Source of the DNA: Chloromonas sp. AAM2
Taxonomy: Eukaryota; Chlorophyta; Chlorophyceae; Chlamydomonadales; Chlamydomonadaceae
Assembly (NCBI GenBank): GCA_004335635.1
Contig: QAXH01003610.1
Span: 1 to 31,809 of the forward strand
Reading direction: 5' to 3'
DNA: 31,809 nt
Positions 1 through 12,144 of this stretch are shown here, piece by piece. Below the pieces are notes generated by a model that saw nothing but the letters and a program-made list of their open reading frames with translations, was not told the DNA's origin and searched no databases. The first letter of the stretch is position 1. Every line of letters starts with the position of its first letter. Position numbers and translations under genes: made by a program.

Positions 1-203
1 CGCCTGTGTCAGCACCCACTTGCTGGTCATGTGTCATGGTGACTAGGAGTGTCCCTGGGACTGATAAGCAACTGCAAGGCATCATCCACAATGTGCATGC
101 ACAGGTGAACAGGAATCTCTCCGTCTTGATTGATAGTTGTTGTTGATGCACATAAGGGTTACGCAGAACTTAACTGGCTTTGTGCTTGGCCTTCTGTTTG
201 CAG

Positions 204-1140
204 GCTAGATGATGCCGGTCTCTCCGCCGCCACGGCTGTCCTCCCCCGCCTGCACAGCCTGCAGCTAGGCGGCTGCCGGGGCCTGACGGGCGCCAGCCTC
301 GCCCGCCTTGCCCGCACCTGCCCTGGCCTGCGCTCCCTCAGCCTAGAGGACTGCCCCGCCCTAGAGGAGCAGGCCCTGTGCTCGGCGCTGCCAGGACTCA
401 ATGCACTCACAAAACTGGAGCTGGGCGGGTGCAGGCTCGTTGGAGATGGCTTCTGCGAAACCATGCAGCGCGTGCACATGCCGCAGCTGCGTGTCCTGTC
501 ACTGAGAGGCTGCACTAAGGTCACCACAAGGTAGGCACAACGTGAAAGGCAGGGGGTGTTGCCGCAGGCCAGTTAGGAATGCTGCAGGAAGTCTGGACTG
601 GAGAGATTCAGCGATACTACTGTCAGCCAAGGAAGTCATTGCCACTTGCACTTAGTGTGCAAATCGTTACCAAGTGTGCTCTGTTTCGGACTCTGTGATC
701 AATGATGTAGCGTACGCCCTGGCTCAGGCGTCTGCCTTGTCCTGCCACTGTGCGTGTGCAGTGGTGTTGTGCTGGTGAGCCTCAGCGCTCCCTGCCTGGC
801 CTCCCTCAACCTGTCCCAGTGCTGGACAGTGGACGATCATGCTCTTAGTACCCTCTGCGCCAAGGCTCGATGCCTCACTCACCTCGACCTAAAGCACTGC
901 TGGCGCATAAGCAAGGACGCCTTAGCACATGCAGCCGGCGTTCGGCCACTGCTCGACATAGCTGTGGTTACACCAGCCTGGCCACTGAGCAGTACTGATA
1001 GCCAGGGGGCAGAGGAGGAGGGGTATGATGAGGGAGCGTTTGGTAGTGAGGTTGGCGACGAGGTGGATATGTTGGATGTGGGAGCTGGTGATGAGGAGGG
1101 GTACGATGATGAAGCTGCTGAGCATGATGACGAGGCCTAA
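204..1140 (+). CDS. Leucine-rich-repeat protein (AMN1/F-box-LRR type), 3' part
   Basis: Two exons are visible: 204-530 and 762-1140, ending at TAA. The 204 boundary follows TTTGCAG and enters in phase 2, so upstream exons lie outside the window. The 530|762 junction joins AG+T in the same phase. The protein shows cysteine-containing LRRs of the F-box/AMN1 class: units such as LHSLQLGGCRGLTGASLARL, LRSLSLEDCPAL, LRVLSLRGC, LASLNLSQCWTVDD and LTHLDLKHCW recur about every 25 residues. Family knowledge: such horseshoe repeats recognise substrates in SCF ubiquitin ligases or act in other protein-protein contacts. No F-box is visible because the N-terminus is missing. The last ~50 residues are strongly acidic (Glu/Asp-rich, with repeated EEGYD) and probably disordered. 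The precise partner cannot be deduced. Confidence 0.8.
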
Positions 1141-2540
1141 GAGCATGGCTGCTGCACACTTGGGGAGTGGATATGATGCAGCAATCCAGCTGTACACGTG
1201 AACGGTTTTAACCCTTGTACAGTGTGACGTTCCAACTGAAATGTTGGCCATGCAACATGCTCGATACCAGCAGTACTTATTTCAAGGGATTCTTTTTCCA
1301 TGCTTGAATTCGGACCATGACCACAGCACCTTCCCCACTCTCGCCTCCTTGCCGCCTGGCCTGAGCTCGCACCAGTCAGTGCAGGCTGCCTGGCAGCTTA
1401 CGAGCAGGTGCTCAGAGGGATTCATACCCGCTGTGCAGTTGCTGATGGCGTTCTTGCGCACTGGCTTACAGGGCTGGCTTTCAGGAGTGCACGTGACCCT
1501 GGCCCACGTGCACTCAGCCCTGGCGCATGTCAGCCATGTGCACAGATCAAGCCGTTTTGCATGGGTCAGGCGGAGGTGGTTGTGGCAACCTGATACAGCG
1601 CGTCCCTGGTGTGTGTTGTTGACTTGACAACTCGCACCCTCACGCTCACACAGTCTATATGGACGCATGACAGACACTGAATCACAGTGTATACTATCCC
1701 GCCCTGATTTATTCGTTGATTTCCATGTACCGGACCTTGTGTGCAGCCTGCAGGCAATGGTGCAAAGTGGTGTACAAAGCGCAAGTTCAGGCAATCCGTG
1801 CATGACACTGTGATCCAAGGATTGATTCAAAGGCTAACTGACCTTGGACAACCGTGGTTTTCCGGCCTGCCACTTGCTTCCATGTGCATGTGTTCATGGT
1901 GGTCTGGACATCCCACCAAATTCGCTGGTTTGGACATTGTTCCATGGCTCCGTTGAACTTGCCTCTCTGTGCCCCTCTGTTATGTTGGGCATGCGCAGTT
2001 TGTGACACCAGGCTGTCATGCCGCAGTTGCTTGCCTCATCTGGACGTGTAAAATACTATATCAAAGGCTGGTAGCATCGGAGTGCTGAGATGACTTAGTA
2101 CACCACCCAAGGAGTTGAGTAATTTGGCTCGGCCCTGTACTTTGCTGTTCACATGTCATCAAGAAACCTGACCCTGTTAAAGAAAGACTGTGTCATGTCT
2201 GATGTGGGTTAGAGGCCATATGCCAGCTCAAAGGTTTCGATCTCATAATCTTGTATGCCAATTTCATCTGCAATGGCACTGCACACGACCGCTGTGCATC
2301 ATGTTCCCGTCATCAAAGTCATCCACCTCGACCTTGTCAGGCTCACAGTGGTTCTTCACACCACTCTCCAAGGCCAAGTACAGGCAGGTCCAAAAGACAC
2401 ATTTGTCAAAGACTGCGCACCTGACCCAAATTTGGTCCGAGCACATGGTTCTGATTGATGTATGCATCAGTCGTGTGTGCTTCGTCCGCACTTGCTCGAA
2501 CCTGTTCACCCAGCCCCTGAAGGCCACATTCTCAAATAAT

Positions 2541-2576
2541 CATCATCATCATCAGCATCATCAGCATCATCATCAT
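2541..2576. repeat. CAT/CAG-interrupted trinucleotide microsatellite
   Basis: CATCATCATCATCAG-type units run for about 36 bases, with two CAG interruptions, inside noncoding spacer. Confidence 0.9.
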
Positions 2577-2810
2577 TACATAGCTTATCACGGTTGCACC
2601 CACGGTACATTTTCAAACGCCAACCATTGTATGAATCAGATATGTTAGCGAATGCTCATAAGCAAGGCTGTACAGTGGCCTGCGTGGCCACAATCCATGG
2701 TGTGCATGCCTGTTCAAGGGTACATTGAATTGAAGAACTAGGAGTGTGTTAGCGAATAACAGCTGTGTGCGCAAGTTGCATGCGTGGCAAAAGCGGCCCT
2801 TGAGCAGTAG

Positions 2811-2838
2811 GAAATGTCCCAGAACTGGCAAACTTTTT
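2811..2838 (-). repeat. Half-copy of the dispersed TGCCAGTTCTG element
   Basis: The block TGTCCCAGAACTGGCAAAC is followed by a T-run. It matches, in one or the other orientation, the termini of the element at 15740-15915 and the copy at 18392-18468. Only one end is recognisable here. Confidence 0.6.
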
Positions 2839-3286
2839 ATTTGTAGCTGTGCTGGTATTCAGCTGGGGCAACGGTAGATTTGTATCTAAGATGTGGGGCT
2901 ATCAGGGCTGCTTTGCACCAGGATGGTTGCGCATTTTGCAGTTCCATGGTGTTGCATAAGTCGTCTCGGGAACCCGTCTGGCAGTCAACTCAGCATGCAT
3001 GCGTATGAAGTGATGCCTCCATGTCCTGTTCACTCAAGCAGAACAACACAACGAACCTTTTCACCCAAATCCTGAAGGCCACATTCTGGTAAACCAACCA
3101 ATGTCTTGCATGTGTGTGGTGTGATGTGGTGTGGGTGTTGGTGTGCATGCGTTTTCCATTGCCAACCATCAGAGTGCATCATGAAATACAAGCGTGGCAA
3201 AAGCGGGTTTTTGGCATGTGGGTGTGGGTTCCAACCGCCATAAGGCGCCGCCACACCCATCCTTGGGCAAACCCTCTCGTGTGACA

Positions 3287-6200
3287 ATGAACAACCTGCT
3301 CGTTCCAAAAGCCTTGCGCAGCCTCCTTGGTTGCACTTCACCACGCGCAAGAGCCTTAGTGCGCGCAACTTCAAGTGTCGCACCGCCCACACCCGCGTCA
3401 ACTGAGTTCTCTCAAGAAAGCATCGCAATGGATGCACCGCAAAGCCAAACCTACGGACGTGGTGGTCGTGGGGGCCGTGGTGGCCGTGGCGGAGGTCGAG
3501 GTGAGAAGCTTAAGGCCTGAGCAAGGTTTGGCGTACACAAGGTAATGCTTCTTAGCAACACATCATATCTGAGCCTTGTTGCGTGCAGGAGGCGAAGGAG
3601 GTCAGACTGGAGGCCGGAATTCTCTGGCAGACCAACAACAACGCCCTCAATCCGCACGTCCTCAGTCTGCAGCCGGGCCAAACGCACGCAGCCAGCCAGG
3701 CCCAGATTATGGGGAGAGCGCCGCGCACAGCGCAGCAAGGCAAGCGATGGGCGCGGTTGACATGCGCGAGCCAAACCTTGGAGCACCGTACACGGACGAG
3801 AGGGGCGGTAGGGGAGGGCAGGGCAGGGGAAACAAGCGCCCTGCTAGTGCGGCAGTTGGTGGCTACCCAGAACAGCCGCAAGCAAGGCAGCCCAGGCAAC
3901 AACCTCAGCAGCAGCAAGCACAACCTCAGCAAGTGCAGCAAGCACAGCCAGTACCCCAAACCCAGCAAGCAACAAGAGCTGCCGCTGGGCCTGGGCCAAG
4001 CCAAGCGCACAGGCCGGTGACTGCACTGCAGCACCAGAGCCTAGTGCGCTTCCAAGACTTGCCCATCTCAAATCTGACCAAGAAGTGAGTTTTTAGCACG
4101 CATCCTGCTTTGAAAACACAACTACACGTCTTTACAAGCAGCAATGCCCAACACAATCAGATAGCGTGCTGGCCTGTACATGGAGCATTACCATGTGAAG
4201 TCACGACATGAGAGCAAGCCTAGTGCTACAGCCGCTTGGGGCTTTGTCATGCCACATACAGCTGTGACATAGTCTTATTCGCGTGCGTTACGCCAGCAGC
4301 GTTTAAACATATGTTCACATGCCCACGTGTGTGTTTTCCCCGGGCCATGTGCATATGTGCACATCCGGCTTGCCTGCAGCAGATCAGTCGCGCTCGTTGC
4401 ATGTGTGTCCTCAGCTCCGGGGCTTCATCATGCTTCCTACGGCCATGCCATGCTCTCAAACATGTGTCATGGGCAGCGTCCTGATCATGCTGCGTCCTGA
4501 TCATGCAGCGTTCTGAAGCGCCTACGTGTGTGTTTATAGGGCTATGGCTGAGGACTTCAAGTACGAGTTCTGTACGCACGTTCAGTCCCAGGCCCTGCCC
4601 GCCTGCCTGGCGGGAGGCGATGTGCTGGCCAAGGCCAAGACAGGCACGGGCAAGACCATCGGCTTCATGATCCCGGTCATTGAAGCGGTGAGGCAGACAC
4701 CATCATGCAATGTGTGCGCGCACCCACACTCACAAAATGAATGGCATCAACCAGTTCTGTGACTAACACACATGTGCGCAAGGCACCCCTTGACAACTCT
4801 TGGCATATGCATCCACAGCGGGCCACAGCCACCAATGGATTGACATGACCGTGTGCATTTGCCTGGCTGCCCTTCTTGTCACGTTTGGCCTCCTGGCTGT
4901 TTGATATCACAGTACAAGAGGCCACAATCGGTGGCGGGCAGGCGACCGATATTATATTTAGTCTCCAGCCCTAGGGTGTTTGTTGTTCAGACGAATCAGC
5001 TCTGCCGTCCACAATCAGCATACAGCGAGCATGAAGGGCAATCGGCACCCACATGCACATGCGGTTTGACATCTACATTCCCTGTTTGCCTGCTCTGCAG
5101 CTCCTGAGCCGGCCCACGCGCCAGGGTCAGGTGGGCGCGCTCGTGCTGAGCCCCACGCGCGAGCTGGCCAGCCAGATATACCAGGAGACCACAAGACTGC
5201 TGGCGCACCACAAACTGACAATACAGGTACAGAGGCAGAGCGAAATCAGGGCAAATGCAGACCAAGACCAGCAGGGCACACAAACAGGCATGCAAACAGG
5301 CATGCAGGGCGGAATGTGCCAGGGCAGCTGAGGTGTGGTGACATTGGGAGGAGGGGTAGCCATGCTCACCATCATGCTCAAAATGAAGAATGATACAACT
5401 GAGAGCGACACACGTTTGGCAACTTGGCTTGCCCACTCTGACTGGCTAACAGACTTTTGACGCAGCTTCCCGGGTTCAGCCCACAGTCCTGCGCTTCCAT
5501 GCACCTTACGCCCTGTGTCTTGCACTACTTGCCCCTGCCTTGGCTTCAGATACTGTGATGCAAGCAGATGACGCTCTGATGCCTGCCTCCATTCATTCCA
5601 GCACGCATCACAGCTGATTGCACGTTCTGACATGTGTGTGTCCTGTGCTTCAGATCCTGTCTCCTGCTGGTCCTGGCCCCTGCTCTGACCCGCCCCCCAA
5701 CCCAACCCCCCATGCAGGTCCTGTAACTCCTCCCCTCACTTCCCTTCATGGAACTCAGGTGATGATCGGGGGCACCAACATGCGCTCGGACGTGACCAAG
5801 CTGCAGCGGAGGGCGCCCGACATTCTAGTGGCCACCCCAGGGCGATGCCTGGACCACCTCACTAACGACGAATCCTGCCTCGTTGTGAGTGTCACATTCA
5901 TTTGCACTCCTATCATTACAGTAGGGTTGCGCGCAGACAAGGGAGTCATGTCCCGCGATTGTATCACAAAAGATAGCCTCGGCCTTTTGAAGGACCCATC
6001 ATGAGTCCCAAAAGGTTATTAGTAGGGGTGCACTCAACAGATCTTGATATGGCGCGCTTGCTTCTTGTGCGGCTAGTTGGCTCAGAGGCTAGAAGCGCGC
6101 TGTGTCGATTCTTTGGACGAGACGTAACTGCCCCAAAGTTGCTGGTGGTGACGTGGTTGACATTGTCAGCCATGCTATAGCGGACCTGACCTGACATATG

Positions 6201-9200
6201 TTGTCTGCATGCATGCCACTGTTTTGATCTGCATGTCTCTTCGCGTGCGTGTGTATGCAGAATCAGGTCCAGGACCTGCGTGTGCTGGTGTGTGACGAGG
6301 CGGACAACATCCTGGACATGGGCTTCAGGTAGGCAACCGGATGGGAGGATGCTTGCATATGTGCACGCGTCCGTCATCTGCCATGTCATGAGGAGACCAG
6401 ACCATGTGTCTGCAAATGCACTGCATCGGTTATTCCCACAAGGCGTTGCTCGCTGTGATGATGAACAACTTTTATGTTGGCACCAGTCTGAACTCTTCGT
6501 GATGTCATAGATATATTGGAGCTGTCTGAGCAGCGAGCACATTGCATCAGCATTTGCAGGGCCACATATGCATATTCATCTTCGGTGCCCCCCCACGAGC
6601 CAATCACTCAACGTGACGTAGGATGTGGCCATGTGCAGTTTTAGAAACCTTGCTACATGATGCTAGTGCCATTTCCGGCCAATCCAGGCTTGTCAGACTG
6701 CGGGTAATGTGTTTTATCTGGAACTGTTCGCATTCGATGCCACCTGGCACTCTTCCAAAAGCCTGATCAAGAAAACTGGATGAACATACACGTGCGTCCA
6801 CAAGGAGCGTTTGTGAGCGGTTTGAATCATTCTTGGGTTCTGCAGGTAGCAGAGATTGCCTGCAAGACAGCTGATGTGGTCGCTTGGAGCTAGCTGCACT
6901 TTTGGCACAGCTTGGTCCTTTAACAGAAACCCTACTCACGCAGCTTGGCCACATTGTGTGATTGGCTCGTGGGTGCAACCCATACTTGTACTTATGCCCC
7001 ATACTGTGGCAGGTGCACCAACAGATGCATCCTTGGCACCTTCTGCCACATTTCCATGCCGTATTCATCAGTTGTCGCATGTCCTGTCAGCACCGTCTCT
7101 GATACTGTCTCTTTACTTAACGTTGCTATGGGCAGATCCGCGGATGCCGAACGATGTTGGTGATGATATCAATTGCAATGCATGCTCTCAGGCCTACGAT
7201 TGAGAAGATCCTTCGCCACCTGCCCCCCCGGGGCCAGCGCCAGGCCTTGCTGTTCAGCGCTACCTTCCCAACGGACGTGCAGGACCTGGCAAAGTTCGCG
7301 CTGCAGGTAGAACCATCTCCACTGCTGTCAGCCTTCAATTTGTCATGGCGTTCACACAATTAGTTTGGGACTCCCTCTGTCCCACTTACATCTGCTGCTC
7401 GGCCGGATACCAAGTCTTGTGCTGTGCTAAGGACGTGCTGGATAGCAAAACCAATATTGTGCTTTGCCTGGTAACCAAGGAGGGGCAGCAACCAGAGCAG
7501 CGATATTGTGTAGTCTCTTTGTACAGTGTTGGCGCATATTGGGTCCAATATCCTTTTGCATGACTCCTGTGCTTGTTCTCGTAGCCTGTACAGGCTTATG
7601 TATTGAAGTGAGTTTGATGCTTGTGCCTCTCCTGCACAGGCTCCCTGGACCGTCGTCGACACGGTTGGCAGCGAGACGCAGACCAATGTGCAGGTGGAGC
7701 AGTACCAGCAGGTGGTGCCCTTCGAGGACCAGATGTACTACGTCTTTGCAGTGCTCACAGCACACATGAAGGCAAATCCAGACGATTTCAAGGTGGGCTG
7801 GTTTGGGTGGAGCAAAGGTCGTGGGAGTTGTTTTGCATTTGGGGACGTTTTTGAGGTTGAGCGCGCAAGCGGAAAAGGCTCGACAGGAGGTATGTTCATA
7901 AATAAGTCAAGATCAATAAGTATAAATGAATTAGGTTGCATGTGGTGTTGTGGCAGGTCTGAAGATCACAGTTGATTGGGGGCAGTCATGGAACGACTGG
8001 GGTGACACGCTGCAGTTGTTAGCAGGCTTTCTGATTTGTAGTGTGCTTGTGCTAGATCAGGCATGAATCCTCACCTCAAAAACTGATCTGTCATTATGTG
8101 ATGTCTTTTGGTGCATTGATGTTGACCTTTCCTGGATTGCTAGGCACATTGTATGTCGGGAGACGGTGGTGGATGCGTGTTTTCTCGCACCTTGTAAGCG
8201 TATCTGAGATGGCGGTGTTGTTTACGCCGAGTCGGATGTGGTGTATGTGCCCTGCAGATCATTGTATTCTTTCCTACAGCTCGTCAGACGCAGCTGTTTG
8301 CGGAGACGTTCTGCGCAGCGGGCATGAATGTGCTGGAGATCCACAGCAGAAAGAGCCAGGTGAGCCGTGCCTCGCATGGCTGACATGACGAATGCGTGCC
8401 ATGTTGAATGCATGCTGTGGCTTACACGCTGTGCCAGCACCAAGGAGTATGCATGCAGCACCAAGGTTCATGGACGGCATGCAAGCATGCAATGTCTGAC
8501 ACATGCACATGCAAGTGATGGACCTATTGTGCACACGCAAAGTGGCTGGAGAATACCGTTTGTGTGTTGTGTTATGTTGAGAGTGCCTACGCACGTCCAA
8601 TCGAATTCCAGCAGCGCAAAACAACAAGTATGCCATCATAGCGAGCTCTGTTGCAAAGCCATTAGATCCAGCTCACAGCTTGTCAACGTCTACATCTTGC
8701 CACCATCTTGCCTCCATTTCGCAGGGTCACCGCACGCGAGTGTCGGATGAGTTCCGCGCGGCAGCGTGTGCGGTCATGTTCAGCTCTGACGTGTCGGCGC
8801 GAGGCGTGGACTACCCGGATGTCAGCCTGGTGGTGCAGGTGAGGAGTGGTGGGCAGTGGGCATGTGCACTGGTGTGTCATAGGTGAGGAGTTGCTGGTAA
8901 AGATCCGTGTCGAAATGCGCAATGCGCACAATTGATGGCAAAAGAAAACTCCATCAATTGCAAGGAGTCAGGATTCAAGGGGGACAGAAAGGAAGGAAAG
9001 ACCACTGAGCCACAGACAGTGCAGCCTAACGCTTGTTGTGTGCTCAGGGTTGGCGTGCCCTTAAACAAGGGCAGAGATGGTCGTCTAGGTTCAGAGCACA
9101 GATCAACCTGCTGCCAACAGATAAACCTACCAACAGGCATCTTCTTGCATTGCAAACAAGTTCCTAAACTGTTGTTTTGCCCTGCGCGTAGGTTGGCGTT

Positions 9201-10910
9201 CCCTCGGACAAGGCCCAGTACGTTCACCGTGTGGGGCGCACGGCCAGGGCAGGCAAGGCCGGGGAGGCGGTACTGGTGCTGTGCGAGTTTGAACAGGCAT
9301 TCCTTAGACAGGTGGGTGAGGACTGATGGTAGAGCTGGTTCTGAGTCTGGCCATCCTTTGGAGTATGAGGCTGGCCTTGGAGTGTATTTTTTGAAGGGCC
9401 AACAAAGCTAAAGCCGGTTGTTTTGGGTGCCAGGTTGTGGCGAGGTTGTGGCGAGCACCACTAGGCAGTGGCTGAGGTTCAGTGCTAACACCGTTCTTCC
9501 TCTCAGTGTTGATGCGGGCAATGCACACGCGGAGTAATGTCTAGCAATCCGGGCAAATGACAGCTCACAGGCAATCAGGAAGGTGCTGCTTAACCCTTGA
9601 GGAGTTCCTGTGATGCCTGTTGCTGTTGGCTTTTCACAGAACTTGACAATCAGCAGACTGGTTGTCATGTTTGGACTTCTTCACGGCATCTTGTTGTGCT
9701 TTGAACTGATGCATGCGTCGCTGACGCATTTTTCCTCGCAGCTCTCCGGCCTTCCCCTCCAAGAGGCGCCTCAACTCGCCTACGAGCTGAGGGAGATGTC
9801 GGTGAATGCAGTGGCACGTGGCCTGACACGTGTGCCATATGACACCAAGTCCAAGGCATACGTGAGTGCGTGGGGTTAGGTGCTCGTGTTATTGCTGGTC
9901 TAGCTTTGGGAAGCATGGCACACCATTTGACCTTGCTCTTGCTTACTAGTCCGAATGTCTGCGCTGCTGCATGTCGTGGCTGTTCAGAGTTGTGGTATCC
10001 AACTTGCGGTCACACTACTTCCATCTGCTCATTTGTGCGGTTTACCAGGCTCGTGCGCGAGCTTGACAACTTTGGTCTAGCTTGAGCCGTATATTGCCGC
10101 ATGGCCGCGAGCAACTTGGCTAGTCATGCAGCAAGATTGTGGCGGCTGGGCCTGTCTTGCCGTGCCTGTGTGCTTGGAGCTGACGTGTGACGTGCACGCA
10201 TTGTGCAAGTGTGAGACCCTGGCCCTCGCCTAACTGTGCCTGCCCTGCTGTTGCCGTCCTCTTTGCAGCAAGCATGGCTTGGATTCTACAACTCATGCCC
10301 ATCTGTCAAGATGCCAGTGTCTGAGCTTGTTAGCACAGCCAATAGTTTTGCAACGCTGATGGGCTGTCCTGAGCCGCCTGAGCTTGAAGCAAAGACCGTG
10401 GGCAAGATGGGGCTCAAGGTGAGGCTTGTCTGGAACTGGGTGTGGCGAGCTGTGAAGCTGTAGTTTGGTTTGCAAGGAGGCAGTTGAATAGCTGGGGTGG
10501 GCTATGATGGCTGGAACCTGGAGGGTTGATAAGAACTGGTGCCTATCCGAGTGGGGAGGGGAGACCGTAGTATTGCACGGGTTTCTACAAAGTACTCTAG
10601 TGTATATCAGACTCTGCATGATGTATGGAATGTATACTGGAATGTGCAGCATTGCAATCAAGTCAGAAGCTTCAATGCATCTGTTTGCTCCCCTCTCCTC
10701 ACGTGTGTGCCCATCTGCTTGCAGGGCGCGCCTGGGTTGCGCATCGCCGGCGGTGGCGGTAGGGGTGGTGGCGGCCGGGGCGGGGGCGGTGGTGGCAGGG
10801 GAGGCGGTGGTGGTGGTAGGGAAGGTGGTGGTTACGGTGGTGCCAATGGTGGTGGAGCAGGCGGCAGGGGAGGAGGCGGCAGGGGAGGGGGTGGCAGGGG
10901 CAGGTACTGA
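3287..10910 (+). CDS. DEAD-box ATP-dependent RNA helicase, plant RH25/RH26-like, with RGG tail
   Basis: Fourteen exons: 3287-3500, 3589-4084, 4540-4687, 5101-5226, 5759-5884, 6261-6328, 7192-7306, 7640-7792, 8258-8359, 8725-8838, 9192-9311, 9742-9861, 10269-10418, 10725-10910. All junctions keep phase, giving 745 aa. Core motifs in order: Q252 (Q motif), AKTGTGKT 269-276, PTREL 304-308, GG 332-333, TPGR 354-357, DEAD 382-385, SAT 415-417, IIVFFPTA 483-490, ARGVD 541-545, HRVGR 566-570. The C-terminal stretch with AWLGFYNS and GKMGLKGAPGLR is the signature I associate with plant RH25/26/31 and fungal Mss116. The helicase should remodel RNA by ATP hydrolysis. The Arg-rich, acid-poor start (MNNLLVPKALRSLL) suggests organelle import; mitochondrion or plastid is inference. 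An RGG box near residues 57-78, a Gln-rich linker (about 140-190) and a Gly-rich RGG tail (685-745) probably bind RNA. An in-frame ATG at 3194 would lengthen the N-terminus. Confidence 0.93.
9049..9070 (+). repeat. Exon-11 echo inside helicase intron 10
   Basis: The 22 bases from 9049 (GTTGGCGTGCCCTTAAACAA and two more) match the first 22 bases of exon 11 at 9192 at 18 positions. Both are preceded by an AG. Translated, the copy reads VGVPLNK against VGVPSDK in the true exon, and resemblance then ends. It looks like a remnant of a partial exon duplication, not a used exon: using the preceding CAG would shift the frame. Confidence 0.45.
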
Positions 10911-12144
10911 GAGGCTCGGTTGCACGCATCACACATCGTCCTTTTGACTGTGTACTCAAACCCGTGACAAACGGTTTGTGACCGATTTGTGGCGAGCAGC
11001 TTCAATGCCCTCTTTGGTCGTGATGACACGACGATCCGCACTGAGGGTGGTTGTTGACGCATTCATTACGATGGTTTATTGCTATGGATCCAGAGTGCTG
11101 CGTAGAAGGTCTGACTGACAAGCTGTAAAATGCTTTCTGAGTCTGGCGTGCGCATGGATGTGGTGTGAGCGCTTCAGTGCATGCCAAAATCACACGGCCA
11201 CAAACAACGGCCTTTCAATACATGCAAGTAATACATGCACACATCATGCACAGTAGTACACGCACGTGATACATGCACACATCAGTAACTACATGCAGGG
11301 TACCCGGGATGGCAGGCCCAGTGCCGCCTTTGCAGAGCATTCCGTTACCAAACAATGCCCCATTACAGAGCAAACCACTGGATGCTGACTGGATTGAAAT
11401 GCAACATGGAACGTACTGTGAACGAACTACACCTGTGAAGGTTACTGAACAAGCAGCCTCACGTCGCAGCAGGTTGCTGGGTATCCCTCTGCATGCAAAA
11501 CCTTCAGCCACTTCTGCTGACTTTGACAGACACCTTGCCAGTGAAGTTCGTCAGCATGGTGTTCGGGTACGGGTACAGGTCCATGGCAAGCAAGGTGGCA
11601 ATACCTGACACGCCAGCTATTGGTATTGATATCACAACTTGCATGATTGTTCCGGCAGGAATAACTTGTGGGGACAACTTGTTCCGCAAGCCCAGCTACC
11701 CACTGCTCAGGTATATATAAACATGGATCAATCGCATCATGAAATCCACCGCTTATGATGCGATCTACCGCTTAATGCTCTGAGTGAGTCATTGTGTTAG
11801 CCAGCCAGCAGTCCGAAAGCGATCCCTGAACGAAATGGTGTCGATCACCATCCCGCCAGCTACAGCCATCATAGCCTGTGTGCCAACCCTTGTGTCAGAC
11901 ATGATAGCAACTCATGCCTGAGGCTTTGGATGTCAGTCGTGGTCAGAATGCAGTCAACACCACCACAGTCATCCACAGGCAATGTCGTGCAGCGCTGCAC
12001 TGATGAACCATCAGCTGTTTTGGTAATAGCTTGTCAGTATTGAACAACACATCAGAACACATCAGTGCAATGCCTGTCACTCCTTCGCTGATGCCCTGCT
12101 GTGCTGCTATCCGTCTCAGCCCTGCAGCGCGTCATGTGGCTATC
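10911..12144. other. Intergenic stretch between convergent gene ends
   Basis: The helicase (+) and the 12145-14555 gene (-) converge here, so this holds two 3' UTRs. I see no recognisable exon. Around 11215-11300 the unit ATACATGCA recurs several times in an imperfect array. Open frames at 11273-11608 (+) and 11504-11689 (-) overlap each other and show no domain or splice logic. Confidence 0.55.
11124..11128 (+). terminator. Putative poly(A) signal of the helicase gene (TGTAA)
   Basis: TGTAA lies about 215 bases after the helicase stop codon, within AGCTGTAAAATGC. TGTAA is the usual polyadenylation signal of chlorophycean algae. Position and consensus are the only evidence. Confidence 0.5.

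Larger units (their letters stand above)
2500..3210 (+). repeat. Diverged direct duplication upstream of the helicase
   Basis: Three blocks recur in the same order. The first is CCTGAAGGCCACATTCT (about 2518-2534 and 3072-3088), preceded in both cases by a TTCACCCA block. The second is a GCCAACCAT block (about 2620 and 3162). The third is GCGTGGCAAAAGCGG (about 2783 and 3191). The spacing differs, so one copy has gained or lost internal sequence. The CAT microsatellite is present only in the left copy. Confidence 0.65.
1141..3286. other. Gene-free spacer between the LRR gene and the helicase
   Basis: I see no exon with family resemblance on either strand. The longest reading frame here (about 180 codons, minus strand, 1282-1830) is cysteine/tryptophan-rich and has no recognisable domain. 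The stretch holds the 3' UTR of the LRR gene, a CAT microsatellite, one half-copy of a dispersed repeat and a diverged direct duplication, listed separately. The part nearest 3287 must contain the helicase promoter and 5' UTR. Confidence 0.6.

Noticed and set aside
1282..1830. 182-codon open frame on the minus strand
   Set aside because: It has no domain, no codon or composition signal like the real exons, and overlaps frames on the other strand.
10293..10925. 210-codon open frame on the minus strand
   Set aside because: It is antisense to helicase exons 13-14. Its Pro/Ala/Thr-rich composition is the complement of the glycine-repeat tail.
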